In this document: piece by piece, positions 17,701 to 26,515 of the stretch
Layout: each line of letters begins with the position of its first letter
Numbering within the stretch: the first letter of the stretch is position 1
The notes under the pieces: model-generated
The model's database searches: none
The model's input: the letters and a program-made list of their open reading frames with translations, nothing else
Told to the model about the DNA's origin: nothing
Position numbers and translations under genes: made by a program
Assembly (NCBI GenBank): GCA_032586195.1
Contig: JAWHQP010000006.1
Location: 1 to 64,000 of the forward strand
Source: JAWHQP01 sp032586195
GTDB taxonomy: Bacteria; Pseudomonadota; Gammaproteobacteria; Enterobacterales; Pasteurellaceae
Length of the DNA: 64,000 nucleotides
Reading direction: 5' to 3'

Positions 17701-19320
17701 CAACTCCTTTGCACTTTCCCATGCGACGGAACGCGGCATATCGCCGGCAATTTTGCATACCAACTGATAGGCTTTATCAAATTGTGTTTTAGCCGCCTCG
17801 GAAACAGACATTTTCTGTTCTAATTCAAGTACATGTTCAGTGGACGCTTCTGCTTGGGCGGCGAATTCCTCATGATATATATCTATATTTTTCAAGGATA
17901 AATCCGCTAATCCGCATAAGGCTTTCGCTTTTTCTAACGCCTGAATCGCCTGTTGATATTGCAACGCCCGGGTTTGTTGGGCATCGAGAGCCTGTTGATA
18001 ATCCGCCAGTTGGGAACGAATTTGATCCACTTCCGATTCAAACTGTTCAAATTGGGCCTGGCTTTCTTCCACCTGCTCTTTGGCGGTTTCCACCACTACT
18101 TTTTGTTCTTCCAGTTTTTCCCCAAGCTCGGAAACATCTTCCTGATAACGGGCGATTTTTTCTTGATGGCGAAGCGCATTCAAGACTAAATTCAGATGAT
18201 CGGTCGCACTTTGGTGATCCACTTCAAGCACCTTTTCACTTTCCGCCAGTTCGGCCGCTTCACGGCTTAAATCTACCAGACGGTGCTGGGAAAGGCGCTG
18301 TTCCGATTTTGCCTGATACCATTCCTTACGCAGACGTAAGGCATTTTCAATGTTGCCCTGCCGTTCATTGACATTTCGCATATAATCCGCCGCCACATAA
18401 TTGGTGGTTTCGGTAATGAGATGTTTAAACAGGTCACGATCGCCCTGGGTGAGTTTAATCGCCTCAAGGGTCATGCGGTTCTCCCGTAAGGCAGATTCCA
18501 TATCCTGAAACGCCTTACGCACACCGATATTTTCCGGCAATAAATAATCACGCAAGGACTTGGTGATGGCACTGGAAATACCGCCGTACAGCGAGGCTTC
18601 GATCAGCTTATAGAATTTGCTGCGATCCGCGGAAGAACGTAAGCGGCGCGGGATAATACCTAACTCAAACATCATGCTATGGTAATCCGCCACAGAATGA
18701 TACTGTTTGAATTGAGCCCCTAAATCTTCTATTTTCTCTTTTAATTCATTGAGATTAAGCACTTTGGCCTGACGCTCGCTTAACACTTCGGTGAACAGCA
18801 CGGTAGGATTGATCGATAATTCCACCCCTTGAATGGAAAAGGTTTTGATGTCCACCTTCTTATCACGTCCTGCCACCTGCTGCAAACGCACTCCGGTCAA
18901 TACACGCTGATGGCGAGAATTGACGGAATCCAGCACGGCGTAACACACGCCCGGGCGTAATTTACCGTGCAGACCTTTATCACGGGAACCGCCCGTCGAA
19001 CCCGCCTCGGTGGTATTACGGAAATGCAACAGGGTTAAATCGGGGATCAGCGCCGTTACAAACGCCGCCATGGTGGTTGACTTCCCTGCCCCGTTACCGC
19101 CGGACAATGTGGTAACCAGGTCGTCCAAATCAAAGGTACGGGCAAAAAAGCCGTTCCAGTTAATCAGGGTCAGAGAACGAAATTTACCGCGTTCCACGCC
19201 GGCATTAGAGGCGGAAACAGGGCCGAAAGATACTTCGGTTTCTTCTATTTCCTCCGTTTTTTCGGGATGTTCCGTTTCAGCCTCTAATAATTCGTTGGTG
19301 AGTTCTAATTCTTCAGACAT
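14791..19320 (-). CDS. mukB: Chromosome condensin MukB (SMC-like)
   Basis: The ATPase arm of the MukBEF condensin, which compacts and segregates the chromosome with topoisomerase IV. The 1509-residue product has an N-terminal ATP head with P-loop GGNGAGKST (74-82), long coiled coils around a central hinge (about 660-800), and a C-terminal head with a signature-like ALSTGEAIG and Walker B CRLLFLDEAARLD. Compared with E. coli MukB (1486) it has about 42 extra, Glu-rich N-terminal residues before GKFRSLTLINWNGFF. A GTG just before that motif could be an alternative start. From memory, Haemophilus MukB is similarly long. Its ATG overlaps the mukE stop by one base (TAATG), implying translational coupling. 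Confidence 0.97.
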   Translation of the reverse strand: MSEELELTNELLEAETEHPEKTEEIEETEVSFGPVSASNAGVERGKFRSLTLINWNGFFARTFDLDDLVTTLSGGNGAGKSTTMAAFVTALIPDLTLLHFRNTTEAGSTGGSRDKGLHGKLRPGVCYAVLDSVNSRHQRVLTGVRLQQVAGRDKKVDIKTFSIQGVELSINPTVLFTEVLSERQAKVLNLNELKEKIEDLGAQFKQYHSVADYHSMMFELGIIPRRLRSSADRSKFYKLIEASLYGGISSAITKSLRDYLLPENIGVRKAFQDMESALRENRMTLEAIKLTQGDRDLFKHLITETTNYVAADYMRNVNERQGNIENALRLRKEWYQAKSEQRLSQHRLVDLSREAAELAESEKVLEVDHQSATDHLNLVLNALRHQEKIARYQEDVSELGEKLEEQKVVVETAKEQVEESQAQFEQFESEVDQIRSQLADYQQALDAQQTRALQYQQAIQALEKAKALCGLADLSLKNIDIYHEEFAAQAEASTEHVLELEQKMSVSEAAKTQFDKAYQLVCKIAGDMPRSVAWESAKELLREYPTQKIQAQQTPQLRSKLHELEQRYNQRQSAVRLLQDFNQRTGLHLADADELEEYHAGQEALIENLTAELSEQVEARSTLRQKREQLTAGYQENAAKAPAWLTAQAALDRLQEQSGEQFEDSQDVMNFMQSLLEKEREFTMQRDQLEQKRQLLDEQISRLSQPDGSEDARLNMLAERFGGVLLSELYDDVAIEDAPYFSALYGPARHAIVVRDLAAVKEQLTELDDCPEDLYLIEGDPAAFDDSVLSAQELSHGVVVQVSERELRYSKFPETPLFGRAAREKHLAELEELRDEVAEQYAQRAFDVQKCQRLHQQFGQFVGLHLALAFLPNPEEIMREINQERNEIDRELNQYYADEQQIRIKLDDAKEKMQLLNKVIPQLNVIADDSLQDRIDECREQLELAEQDENFIRQHGMTLSQLEPIANTLQSDPENYDRLKDDLTQAIAMQKIAQQKHFALADVIQRKAHFSYEETVKAETNDLNEQLRFRLEQVQNKRDAQREQVRQKQQQFAQVNQLYIQLQSAFETKSGMLKELLQEAVELGVRADEGSEQRARVRKDELYQQLSASRQRRAYVEKQLTLNESEGENLQRRIRKAERDYKTQRELVVAAKVSWCVVLRLSRNSDVEKRLNRRELAYLSADDLRSMSDKALGALRIAVEDNEYLRDALRLSEDSRKPENKVRFFIAVYQHLRERIRQDIIKTDDPIDAIEQMEIELSRLTDELTNREHKLAISSESVANIMRKTIQREQNRIRMLNQGLQNIAFGQVKSVRLVVNIRDTHAMLLDALSGHQDEYQDLFTDHRITFSEAMAKLYQRLNPHIDMGQRTAQTIGEELLDYRNYLDLEVEVYRGADGWLRAESGALSTGEAIGTGMSVLLMVVQSWEEESRRIRSKDILPCRLLFLDEAARLDGKSISTLFELCHRLDMQLLIAAPENISPEKGTTYKLVRKISGNQEHVHVVGLRGFGAME

Positions 19321-20054
19321 TACTCTTCTCCTGACCCTTCATTCTGCTCATCATCAGCAGCGTCTTCAAATTCTTCATTATTCAGCACCGCACTTTTCTC
19401 TTGCTGTAGGGATTCCGCGGTAGCGGCTTCGCCGTCACGAATCAGGCGTAATTGAGCTTCACGCGGATCATCTCCCGCCCGGACATCCGCCCCGAAGCGG
19501 AAGACGGATTCGGAAATAGTGAACTTACCGCTGTTCGGCTCGCCGACGGTATAAATCATTCCCAATCGGCGCAAACGTCCGATGGCGGCACGTACCTTTT
19601 CGGCTAATCTCTGTTTATCGAGATCCGAACCGGACGAACGTTGATTCACCGCTTTAAGTAATTTAGTTTCATCGGCAAGATTTAGCAGTTCGTCATACAC
19701 TTCTTGCGTGGAAAAAATTCCCTGCTGGGCCAAACGTTCCGGGCTTAAATATAAATAGCACAGCACCTTGCCTACCAGCATTTCCAACTCACTTAACACG
19801 GAACGGGAGATTAAGGTGGTCGCTTTCGGGCGCAGATAGAAAAAGCCCTCCGGAGCACGGATTAATTCCACATTGTAACGGCGGTAAAAACTGTCCAGCT
19901 CATGCTGGAAATCGCCTAAAAAGGCATAATTATCCAAATGTTCCTGGCTGATATGACGACCTGAGCGCAGTTGGCTGTCCACTGCCGGAAATAAGGGATT
20001 GGCGATTGCCGCCGCAAGTTTGGCTGAAATTATGTCTTGAAGATTGTCTGTCAT
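19320..20054 (-). CDS. mukE: Condensin subunit MukE
   Basis: Winged-helix (kite) subunit that dimerises, binds MukF and regulates MukB ATPase and DNA binding. The 244-residue product matches the family in length and in the motifs NPLFPAVDSQLRSGRHI near 18-34 and a conserved wing region RLRRLGMIYTVG near 163-174. The C-terminus is a disordered acidic tail (EEFEDAADDEQNEGSGEE). An uptake signal at 19387-19396 codes for part of this tail (KSAVLN), consistent with such signals settling in tolerant protein segments. The gene lies 11 bases after mukF and overlaps mukB. Confidence 0.95.
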   Translation of the reverse strand: MTDNLQDIISAKLAAAIANPLFPAVDSQLRSGRHISQEHLDNYAFLGDFQHELDSFYRRYNVELIRAPEGFFYLRPKATTLISRSVLSELEMLVGKVLCYLYLSPERLAQQGIFSTQEVYDELLNLADETKLLKAVNQRSSGSDLDKQRLAEKVRAAIGRLRRLGMIYTVGEPNSGKFTISESVFRFGADVRAGDDPREAQLRLIRDGEAATAESLQQEKSAVLNNEEFEDAADDEQNEGSGEE

Positions 20055-20065
20055 ATTTTATTCTC

Positions 20066-21388
20066 TTATTTATATTCGTCGATCATATGAGCCTGAACTT
20101 CCGCACCGCGATCGTTAATACTTTGCCATTCGGGGTAAACGCCGGTTAAATCCGCGCTTGCCATACCGAGCCGCACGGCTTGATCCACGATAATACGCGC
20201 CACATCGAAATGACGTGACAACGGATAACCCGCTAACTGTTCACGCAACACCTGACTTAAATCAATCGGCGCATGATTTTCCCGCTGAACAATCAGCAGG
20301 TTCTGCATATGGGCGATAATTTGATCCTGTAAATCCGATAGCTGCTCATATTGCAATTCTTCCGGTAATTCGCCGAGAGCGTCTTCATCCCGCAGAGCCA
20401 ATTCCTCATCACGCAAATCAACCAAGCGCTCGGCTTGAGCCGTCCACAGAAACCACGGAGCGTCCCAGTAATCCGCGATAGAACGGCGCAAACGTTGGGA
20501 GAAAACGCGATTTTTATCCATATCAATGGCGGTGCGGATAAATTTATGTACATGGCGGTCGTAGCCGATCCAGAGATCAATGGCTTGCTGTCCCCAGCTG
20601 ATAATGCGATCCAGTTTGGCTTGTAATTCCGTAATCAGCTGATCAATAAAATAGAGCTCGTCATGACCAATCAGAGAATCCTGAATCCGTAGTAACTGAG
20701 CTTGCAGCTTATCGCCGGCGGCGTTCAGTGTATCTTGCAATTCGCGCAAATTGCCTGAGGTTTCGTCCAGTAAACGTTCACAGCTGGCAATCGCCGCCTG
20801 CCAATCCTTGCTTAATAATTCGGCGATTTCTTCTTTAATGCTTTGCTGATTCTCGTCCATAATCCGTTGGGATAAATCAATGCTGTCAAAGATCTCGGCT
20901 ACAGAGTATTTCAGTGGAGCAAATACGTTACGCCGCCAATAATATTCATCGCCGCCCTCTTCCGCCGCGTCGGAGGCACGTTGAATTTCATCCGCCACAA
21001 TGGCGAGCTGAACGGAAAGACGTAAAGCGGAAAACTCCCGTTGGCGGATATAATAATCGGACACTCCGACACCCAACGGAGTTAAACGATAAATGGCCAA
21101 ACCTTCGGTGAATTCGCTGCTGAAGCGGTTTAAAAAACGCTGTTTCACCAATTCGTTAATAGCGTTATTGGCGCGGGTTGCCACATTTTCCGCCTGGTCA
21201 AATTCCGACGAAACGAGACGGAAAATATCCACCAAATCAGCTTCAATCATTTCGCCGTCAAAACGTTCGTTATTATAAATGGCAACGGCTAACAAAAAGG
21301 CGAGGCGGTCTGAGGGTAAATTTAAGGAAAATTCACGTTCTCTCGCCCAGGAAACCAGCTCCGGAATAGTTTGTGACGTTTCAAGCAT
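20066..21388 (-). CDS. mukF: Condensin kleisin subunit MukF
   Basis: Kleisin that bridges the two MukB heads and recruits MukE. The 440-residue length equals E. coli MukF. An N-terminal winged-helix dimerisation domain (about 1-115), a helical middle (120-290) and a C-terminal winged helix contacting the MukB head are consistent with the sequence. It is the first gene of mukF-mukE-mukB. In E. coli the methyltransferase gene cmoM (smtA) precedes mukF in the operon; here the upstream neighbour is divergent ttcA, so cmoM is absent from this position. Confidence 0.95.
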   Translation of the reverse strand: MLETSQTIPELVSWAREREFSLNLPSDRLAFLLAVAIYNNERFDGEMIEADLVDIFRLVSSEFDQAENVATRANNAINELVKQRFLNRFSSEFTEGLAIYRLTPLGVGVSDYYIRQREFSALRLSVQLAIVADEIQRASDAAEEGGDEYYWRRNVFAPLKYSVAEIFDSIDLSQRIMDENQQSIKEEIAELLSKDWQAAIASCERLLDETSGNLRELQDTLNAAGDKLQAQLLRIQDSLIGHDELYFIDQLITELQAKLDRIISWGQQAIDLWIGYDRHVHKFIRTAIDMDKNRVFSQRLRRSIADYWDAPWFLWTAQAERLVDLRDEELALRDEDALGELPEELQYEQLSDLQDQIIAHMQNLLIVQRENHAPIDLSQVLREQLAGYPLSRHFDVARIIVDQAVRLGMASADLTGVYPEWQSINDRGAEVQAHMIDEYK

Positions 21389-21604
21389 TAAAAAGTTCTC
21401 ACAAAACGATAAACATAAAAACTCGTTGATTATAGCTTATTTTGTATTGTCTTTCAGCTTGAAATTTAAGGAAATTATACGCGGTAAATAAAAACTCGGT
21501 TTTTTGACACCGCACTTAACACATCAATTTTTATTGGACATTTCGGCAGAAAGCCGTACTATACGCAGGTTTTTACTTTATTGACTTCACTTATTGCAAA
21601 GCAA

Positions 21605-22546
21605 ATGACAAATCTATCAAGCGAAAAAGAAAAGAAACAAATTTATAACTTTAATAAATTACAAAAACGGTTACGTCGTAACGTCGGTAACGCCATTGCG
21701 GATTTCAATATGATTGAAGACGGCGACAAAGTAATGGTGTGCCTGTCCGGCGGTAAAGACAGTTATACACTGCTGGATATTCTGCTGAACTTACGTCTCA
21801 ACGCCCCCGTGCATTTTGATATTGTGGCGGTGAATTTGGATCAAAAACAACCGGGGTTTCCCGAACATGTGCTGCCGGAATACCTTGCCGGTATCGGCGT
21901 AGATTACAAAATCGTACAGGAAAATACCTACGGTATTGTGAAAGAAAAAATCCCTGAAGGAAAAACCACCTGTTCACTCTGCTCCCGCCTGCGTCGCGGT
22001 ATTTTATATCGTACCGCTACCGAGCTAAAGGCAACCAAAATTGCTTTAGGGCATCATCGTGACGATATGCTGGAAACCTTGTTTCTTAATATGTTTTACG
22101 GCGGCAAACTTAAATCCATGCCGCCGAAATTGATGTCTGACGACGGTAAACATATTGTGATCCGCCCGCTCGCTTACTGTAAAGAAAAGGATATTGAAAA
22201 ATACGCCGCGGCAAAACAATTCCCGATTATTCCGTGTAATTTGTGCGGTTCGCAGCCGAATTTACAGCGTCAGGTGGTGAAAGAAATGCTGCAAACCTGG
22301 GATCGTCAATATCCGGGGCGGATTGAAACCATGTTCAGCGCTCTGCAAAACGTGACGCCGTCCCATCTGTGTGATCCTAACCTGTTTGATTTTAAATCCA
22401 TCCGACAAGGCAGCATCCTTGCGGGCATTGAGGGAGATTTGGCGTTTGATAAGGAAGAATTGCCGGTCACACCACTGATCGCATCGGATGAAGAACAGAA
22501 TAATTTCGACACGGAAACAATAATTCAATTTAAACAAGTGAATTAA
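21605..22546 (+). CDS. ttcA: tRNA 2-thiocytidine biosynthesis protein TtcA
   Basis: Thiolates cytidine 32 of certain tRNAs using ATP and a [4Fe-4S] cluster. The 313-residue product has the PP-loop ATP motif SGGKDS near residue 50 and the paired CxxC motifs CSLC (TTCSLCSRLRRG) and CNLC (IPCNLCGSQPN) that hold the cluster. The start is taken as ATG 21605, giving MTNLSSEKEKK before the conserved FNKLQKRLRRNVG. A TTG at 21581 would add eight residues and has no better RBS. An uptake-signal core lies in the leader (21509-21517). It diverges from mukF. Confidence 0.95.
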   Translation: MTNLSSEKEKKQIYNFNKLQKRLRRNVGNAIADFNMIEDGDKVMVCLSGGKDSYTLLDILLNLRLNAPVHFDIVAVNLDQKQPGFPEHVLPEYLAGIGVDYKIVQENTYGIVKEKIPEGKTTCSLCSRLRRGILYRTATELKATKIALGHHRDDMLETLFLNMFYGGKLKSMPPKLMSDDGKHIVIRPLAYCKEKDIEKYAAAKQFPIIPCNLCGSQPNLQRQVVKEMLQTWDRQYPGRIETMFSALQNVTPSHLCDPNLFDFKSIRQGSILAGIEGDLAFDKEELPVTPLIASDEEQNNFDTETIIQFKQVN

Positions 22547-22572
22547 AGTAAGAGTAAAAGCAAGTCTCGCTC

Positions 22573-22724
22573 AAAGTGCGGTGCTGAAAAGCTGAGTTTT
22601 TTCGATATTATGTACTTGTACAAAATATTAATTTCAGGTGTAAGGACTTATTGCATACGTCTTGTGATAGTTTTTACAACTACTCACCATACTGAAAAAA
22701 CTCAGCTTTTCAGCACCGCACTTT
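22573..22724. repeat. 31-bp perfect inverted repeat built on uptake signals
   Basis: 22573-22603, starting with the core AAAGTGCGGTGCTGAAAA, is the exact reverse complement of 22694-22724. The 90-base AT-rich spacer contains TGTACTTGTACA. The left arm lies 26 bases after ttcA and the right arm touches the stop of the next, leftward gene. It can serve as a bidirectional terminator, but the arm length and perfect identity are greater than in the other pairs in this window. Confidence 0.85.
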
Positions 22725-23134
22725 TACGCCGCGAGCATTAGCTTCAGCATCATAACCAGCTTCGTCATTGCAATTAATGAACTCGCATGTACTACAAAAA
22801 CACAAATGATGCCCTTAGTAACATTACGATAATTTTCCACGCTGTCTTCATCGTAAATGGAAAGATAATATTCTCTGATTAAAAACGTCAGCAAGCCGAT
22901 CACAATCGAACTACCGGCAACCCAATACCCATTAATTCGAATGTCCAATAAGCAAAACATGCCGTAGAATATCCAGGCTAAAATATTGTAAGTGGTGAGA
23001 AACATCCAGGTTTCAGCGGGTTGAACAAACTCGTTGATGTCCCTTGATGTTTCCGAATTATTACTGCAAGGTGTAAATTTCCAATGAGTATAAGCGGTAA
23101 AGTAAAAAATGTAATCCCCGAAGTGTTTTAGCAT
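22724..23134 (-). CDS. Small multi-pass membrane protein, unknown function
   Basis: A 136-residue protein with about three hydrophobic helices (near 42-64, 72-86 and 107-135) separated by short charged loops (REYYLSIYDEDSVENYRN). The N-terminal 40 residues are polar, with conserved-looking aromatic residues (YFTAYTHWKFTPC). I do not recognise a named family. The stop codon abuts the 31-bp inverted repeat. It lies alone between ttcA and the NlpC/P60 lipoprotein gene. The membrane pattern and normal codon use support a real gene. Confidence 0.65.
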   Translation of the reverse strand: MLKHFGDYIFYFTAYTHWKFTPCSNNSETSRDINEFVQPAETWMFLTTYNILAWIFYGMFCLLDIRINGYWVAGSSIVIGLLTFLIREYYLSIYDEDSVENYRNVTKGIICVFVVHASSLIAMTKLVMMLKLMLAA

Positions 23135-23250
23135 ATTGTCGTCATCTTGGGCATAATTTTAGCTATCTAACCCCAAAGATAGCCTATGTTATAAAAATTT
23201 CCCTAATCTATTTATAATTGCTTTAACAAGGGAAATGCCAACATTTTTAA

Positions 23251-23733
23251 TTAAATTCTTCTGGTTTGCCAGTAAGCGCCTTTCCAATACGGACTGTCCA
23301 TGGAAGAATAAATTACCCCTCCTTTTGTCGATGCATGTAAAAATTTATTATCTTTCACATAGATACCGACATGATAGCCGTTCGGCCCGCGTCCCGTTTT
23401 AAAAAAGACCAAATCACCGGTTTGAATGTCATCAAGGCTCACCTTTTGCCCATATTCCGCCTGCGCGGAAGTCATCCGTGGTAATGCGATATTGAAACGT
23501 TCCATAAAAGTGGTTTGTACAAAGCCCGAGCAATCCGCGCCGGACTTGGAAACGCCACCCAACACATAAGGCACGCCAGCCCATTCTCGCTGCTGTTCGC
23601 TTAATAGGGTGATCACCATGATAGGATCGTCGAGCTGACCTTTATAATGAATACCGGAAGAAGACGAACCGGAGCAAGCCGCCAAAACCGTAATGCTGGC
23701 GGCAAGATAAAACGATTTTAATGAAGTCCGCAT
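23251..23733 (-). CDS. NlpC/P60-family lipoprotein (Spr/MepS-like murein endopeptidase)
   Basis: Likely outer-membrane-anchored D,D- or L,D-endopeptidase cutting peptidoglycan peptides. The 160-residue precursor has a lipoprotein signal ending in the lipobox LAAC (Cys about 20), a short Ser/Gly linker and an NlpC/P60 domain. The catalytic Cys lies in GADCSGFVQ, the His in GYHVGIYV and a third polar residue in FLHAST. The start at 23733 is chosen because GGAAAA lies just upstream and it gives a normal signal peptide; upstream in-frame starts lack an RBS. It is adjacent to ihfA, as nlpC is near ihfA in enterics. NlpC and MepS cannot be separated confidently. Confidence 0.88.
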   Translation of the reverse strand: MRTSLKSFYLAASITVLAACSGSSSSGIHYKGQLDDPIMVITLLSEQQREWAGVPYVLGGVSKSGADCSGFVQTTFMERFNIALPRMTSAQAEYGQKVSLDDIQTGDLVFFKTGRGPNGYHVGIYVKDNKFLHASTKGGVIYSSMDSPYWKGAYWQTRRI

Positions 23734-23756
23734 TGTTTTCCACATCATCAATCAAT

Positions 23757-23790
23757 AAAAGCTATTCTGTTTAAAAACGGAATAGCTTTT
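23757..23790 (-). terminator. Terminator after ihfA
   Basis: AAAAGCTATTC (23757-23767) pairs with GAATAGCTTTT (23780-23790), followed leftward by TTTTATTG. It lies 16 bases past the ihfA stop, at the end of the pheS-pheT-ihfA unit. Confidence 0.75.
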
Positions 23791-23806
23791 ATTCTTAGGC
23801 AAAGGA

Positions 23807-24103
23807 TTAATTTTTTAATTTTGTATTTTCTACGCGACTACGCAGCTTCTGTCCCGGTTTAAATACGACAACACGACGTGCCGAAACAGGTACGCTCTCA
23901 CCTGTTTTGGGATTACGCCCCGGGCGGGAAGCCTTATCACGCAGTTCAAAATTACCGAAACCAGATAATTTAACATCATCACCCTGCTCTAAAGCCAGTC
24001 GAATTTCTTCGAAAAAGCCTTCTATCAATGCTTTCGCATCTATTTTGTTAAGCCCGAATTTTTCAATTAAATTATCGGCGAGTTCTACTTTTGTTAGCGT
24101 CAT
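23807..24103 (-). CDS. ihfA: Integration host factor subunit alpha
   Basis: Small DNA-bending protein that, with IhfB, makes sharp U-turns in DNA for replication, recombination and transcription. The 98-residue product has the IHF/HU fold, with the DNA-inserting beta-arm sequence GRNPKTGESVPVSARRVV near 59-76 including the Pro that intercalates. It follows pheT by 5 bases in the conserved pheS-pheT-ihfA order, so it is co-transcribed with the tRNA synthetase genes. KSRVEN-like C-terminal residues and the length match IhfA rather than HU. Confidence 0.96.
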   Translation of the reverse strand: MTLTKVELADNLIEKFGLNKIDAKALIEGFFEEIRLALEQGDDVKLSGFGNFELRDKASRPGRNPKTGESVPVSARRVVVFKPGQKLRSRVENTKLKN

Positions 24104-24108
24104 AGATA

Positions 24109-26496
24109 CTAATCTCTCAAGTAAGCATTAAAACGTTGTTTTAATTCGGTTAATACTACGGAAATTACCGCATTAATATCATCTTCTTCAAGCGTTTTTT
24201 CAGTATCCTGAATTGTCAGGCTGATAGCGAGGCTCTTATAGCCTGTCGGTACGCCTTGACCTTGATACACGTCAAATAAATTCACTTGGGTTAATTTATC
24301 ACCACCAACAGCATAACAGGTATCAATCACATCGCTTGCCGCAATATTTTCAGCAATGACTAATGCTAAATCACGACGGTTTGCCGGGAATTTAGAAATA
24401 TCTTTTGCTCTTGCCACATTACGTACAGCAATTTTATCAACTAAAATTTCACATGCAAACGCTTTACCGTTTAATCCCAGTTTTTGCGCAATGGTCGGAT
24501 GAATTTGACCGATAAAACCGATCTCTTCATTACCTAACATAATCGCTGCGGATTGGCCCGGATGAAAAGCGGGGAAAGCTTTCGCCACAAATTTAATTTT
24601 CGAACTTACCGCCGTTAAGGATAACAGGTTTTCTAAATAGCCTTTCAGGTCAAAGAAATCCGCCGGTTCGGATTTGGTTGCCCAATGTTCGTTATATTTT
24701 GTTCCCGTCATTACGGCGGCAAAAACAAGCTCCTGACGAATACCGAATTCAGCCGTTTCGTCAGGGATAAAGCGCAAACCCGTTTCAAACAGGCGCACGC
24801 GGCTCTGCTGGCGGTTTTGGTTATACACTACCGCGCCTAATAACCCCGTCAACAAAGACACTCGCATAGCGGACATTTCGCTGGAAATCGGGTTCGGTAA
24901 AATCCAAGCAGCCTGATGTGGGTGCAATAATGTTTGGATTTTAGGATCCACAAAGCTGTAGGTAATCGCTTCGTGAAAATCACAACCCACCAGTGCCGTT
25001 TTGATACGGGATAAATCCAGATCCGCCTCACGGTGTTGACGCATACTTAAATGAGCCAGCGGCGCATTGTTCGAGATATTGTTATAACCATAGATGCGTG
25101 CCACTTCTTCAATTAAGTCTTCTTCGATTTCAATATCAAAACGCCAGCTGGTCGGAGTCACCGTCCATGTTTCGTTATCGAATTGAACGGTAAAACCCAA
25201 GCGCTCAAAAATTTCCGTTACCGTTTCCGTTTCAATATGATGGCCAAGCAATGAATCTAATTTGTCGCGGCGTAAGGTAACTTGGTTTAATCGAGGCAAA
25301 TGTTCTTGGTTTACCACTTCACAGATTTCACCCGCCTCACCGCCGCAAATATCAAGTAATAATGCGGTGGCGCGTTCCATTGCCTTGCGTTGTAACTGAA
25401 AATCCACTCCGCGTTCAAAACGATGTGAACTGTCAGTGTGCAGTCCATATTGGCGGGCTCGTCCTATAATAGCCAGCGGGGCAAAGAAAGCCGCTTCTAA
25501 AATCACATCTTTGGTTTCATCGTTTACACCGCTGGCTTGACCACCGAAAATGCCTGCCATGGCGAGCGGGCCGTTTTGGTCGGCGATCACCAGCGTGTTG
25601 CTTTGTAAATCAGCCGTGTTGCCATCCAATAAAACTAATTGCTCTCCCTCTTCTGCCATCCGTACCTGTACGGGTTGAGCCACTTTGGCAGCGTCAAAAG
25701 CATGCATCGGTTGACCTAATTCAAGCAGGATAAAGTTGGTAATATCCACGATAGGATCGATAGAACGCATGCCGCAGCGGCGTAATTTCTCTTTCATCCA
25801 AACCGGGGTTGTCGCTTTCACATTCACATTTTTCACTGCACGCAATAAATAACGCGGACAAGCAGCCGGCGCCTGTACATCAATATCGACTTTATCCGCG
25901 ATTGTCGCTTTTACCGGCTCAATCGCCGGCGCCCGCACGGACAAACGGTTCACTACCCCCACTTCACGTGCGATACCCGCAATGCTCAGGCAATCGGCCC
26001 GATTCGGAGTTAAGCTGATTTCAATAGCTTTATCGTTAAGATTAAAATAATCACGGAAATCCGTTCCCACCGGAGCATCGGCAGGCAATTCAATAATACC
26101 ACTGTGATCTTCCGTAATGCCTAATTCTTGATATGAACACAGCATACCTTCGGAAGTCTGACCGCGCAATTCGGTTTTCTTAATTTTAAAATCACCCGGC
26201 AGCACCGCGCCTTCAACCGCGCAGGCAACTTTTAATCCCTGACGGCAGTTTGGTGCGCCGCATACGATATCCAGCAGGCGATCACCGCCGACATTCACTT
26301 TGGTGACACGCAGTTTATCCGCATTCGGATGTTGGGCACATTCCATCACTTCACCGACTACAACGCCGCTAAAGGCACCCGCCACATCCTCGACGCCATC
26401 CACTTCTAAACCAAGCATGGTAATTTGCTCGCACAGCTGTTCTGTATCAATCGCCGGATTCACCCAGTCACGAACCCATTGTTCACTAAATTTCAT
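24109..26496 (-). CDS. pheT: Phenylalanyl-tRNA synthetase beta subunit
   Basis: Beta subunit of the alpha2-beta2 enzyme that charges tRNA-Phe; it carries the editing site and tRNA-binding domains. The 795-residue length equals that of E. coli. An N-terminal EMAP/tRNA-binding domain (about 39-150), B3/B4 editing region (about 210-360), B5 domain and C-terminal ferredoxin-fold anticodon-binding domain (about 700-795, FPANRRDLALVI) are all visible. It lies 19 bases after pheS and 5 bases before ihfA. Confidence 0.97.
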   Translation of the reverse strand: MKFSEQWVRDWVNPAIDTEQLCEQITMLGLEVDGVEDVAGAFSGVVVGEVMECAQHPNADKLRVTKVNVGGDRLLDIVCGAPNCRQGLKVACAVEGAVLPGDFKIKKTELRGQTSEGMLCSYQELGITEDHSGIIELPADAPVGTDFRDYFNLNDKAIEISLTPNRADCLSIAGIAREVGVVNRLSVRAPAIEPVKATIADKVDIDVQAPAACPRYLLRAVKNVNVKATTPVWMKEKLRRCGMRSIDPIVDITNFILLELGQPMHAFDAAKVAQPVQVRMAEEGEQLVLLDGNTADLQSNTLVIADQNGPLAMAGIFGGQASGVNDETKDVILEAAFFAPLAIIGRARQYGLHTDSSHRFERGVDFQLQRKAMERATALLLDICGGEAGEICEVVNQEHLPRLNQVTLRRDKLDSLLGHHIETETVTEIFERLGFTVQFDNETWTVTPTSWRFDIEIEEDLIEEVARIYGYNNISNNAPLAHLSMRQHREADLDLSRIKTALVGCDFHEAITYSFVDPKIQTLLHPHQAAWILPNPISSEMSAMRVSLLTGLLGAVVYNQNRQQSRVRLFETGLRFIPDETAEFGIRQELVFAAVMTGTKYNEHWATKSEPADFFDLKGYLENLLSLTAVSSKIKFVAKAFPAFHPGQSAAIMLGNEEIGFIGQIHPTIAQKLGLNGKAFACEILVDKIAVRNVARAKDISKFPANRRDLALVIAENIAASDVIDTCYAVGGDKLTQVNLFDVYQGQGVPTGYKSLAISLTIQDTEKTLEEDDINAVISVVLTELKQRFNAYLRD

Positions 26497-26515
26497 TTTA
26501 TTATCTCGCTCTGAA

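Noticed and set aside
23162..23183. Hairpin GCTATCT/AGATAGC after the NlpC/P60 gene as a terminator
   Set aside because: Stem is short and no T-run follows on the relevant strand; too weak to list.
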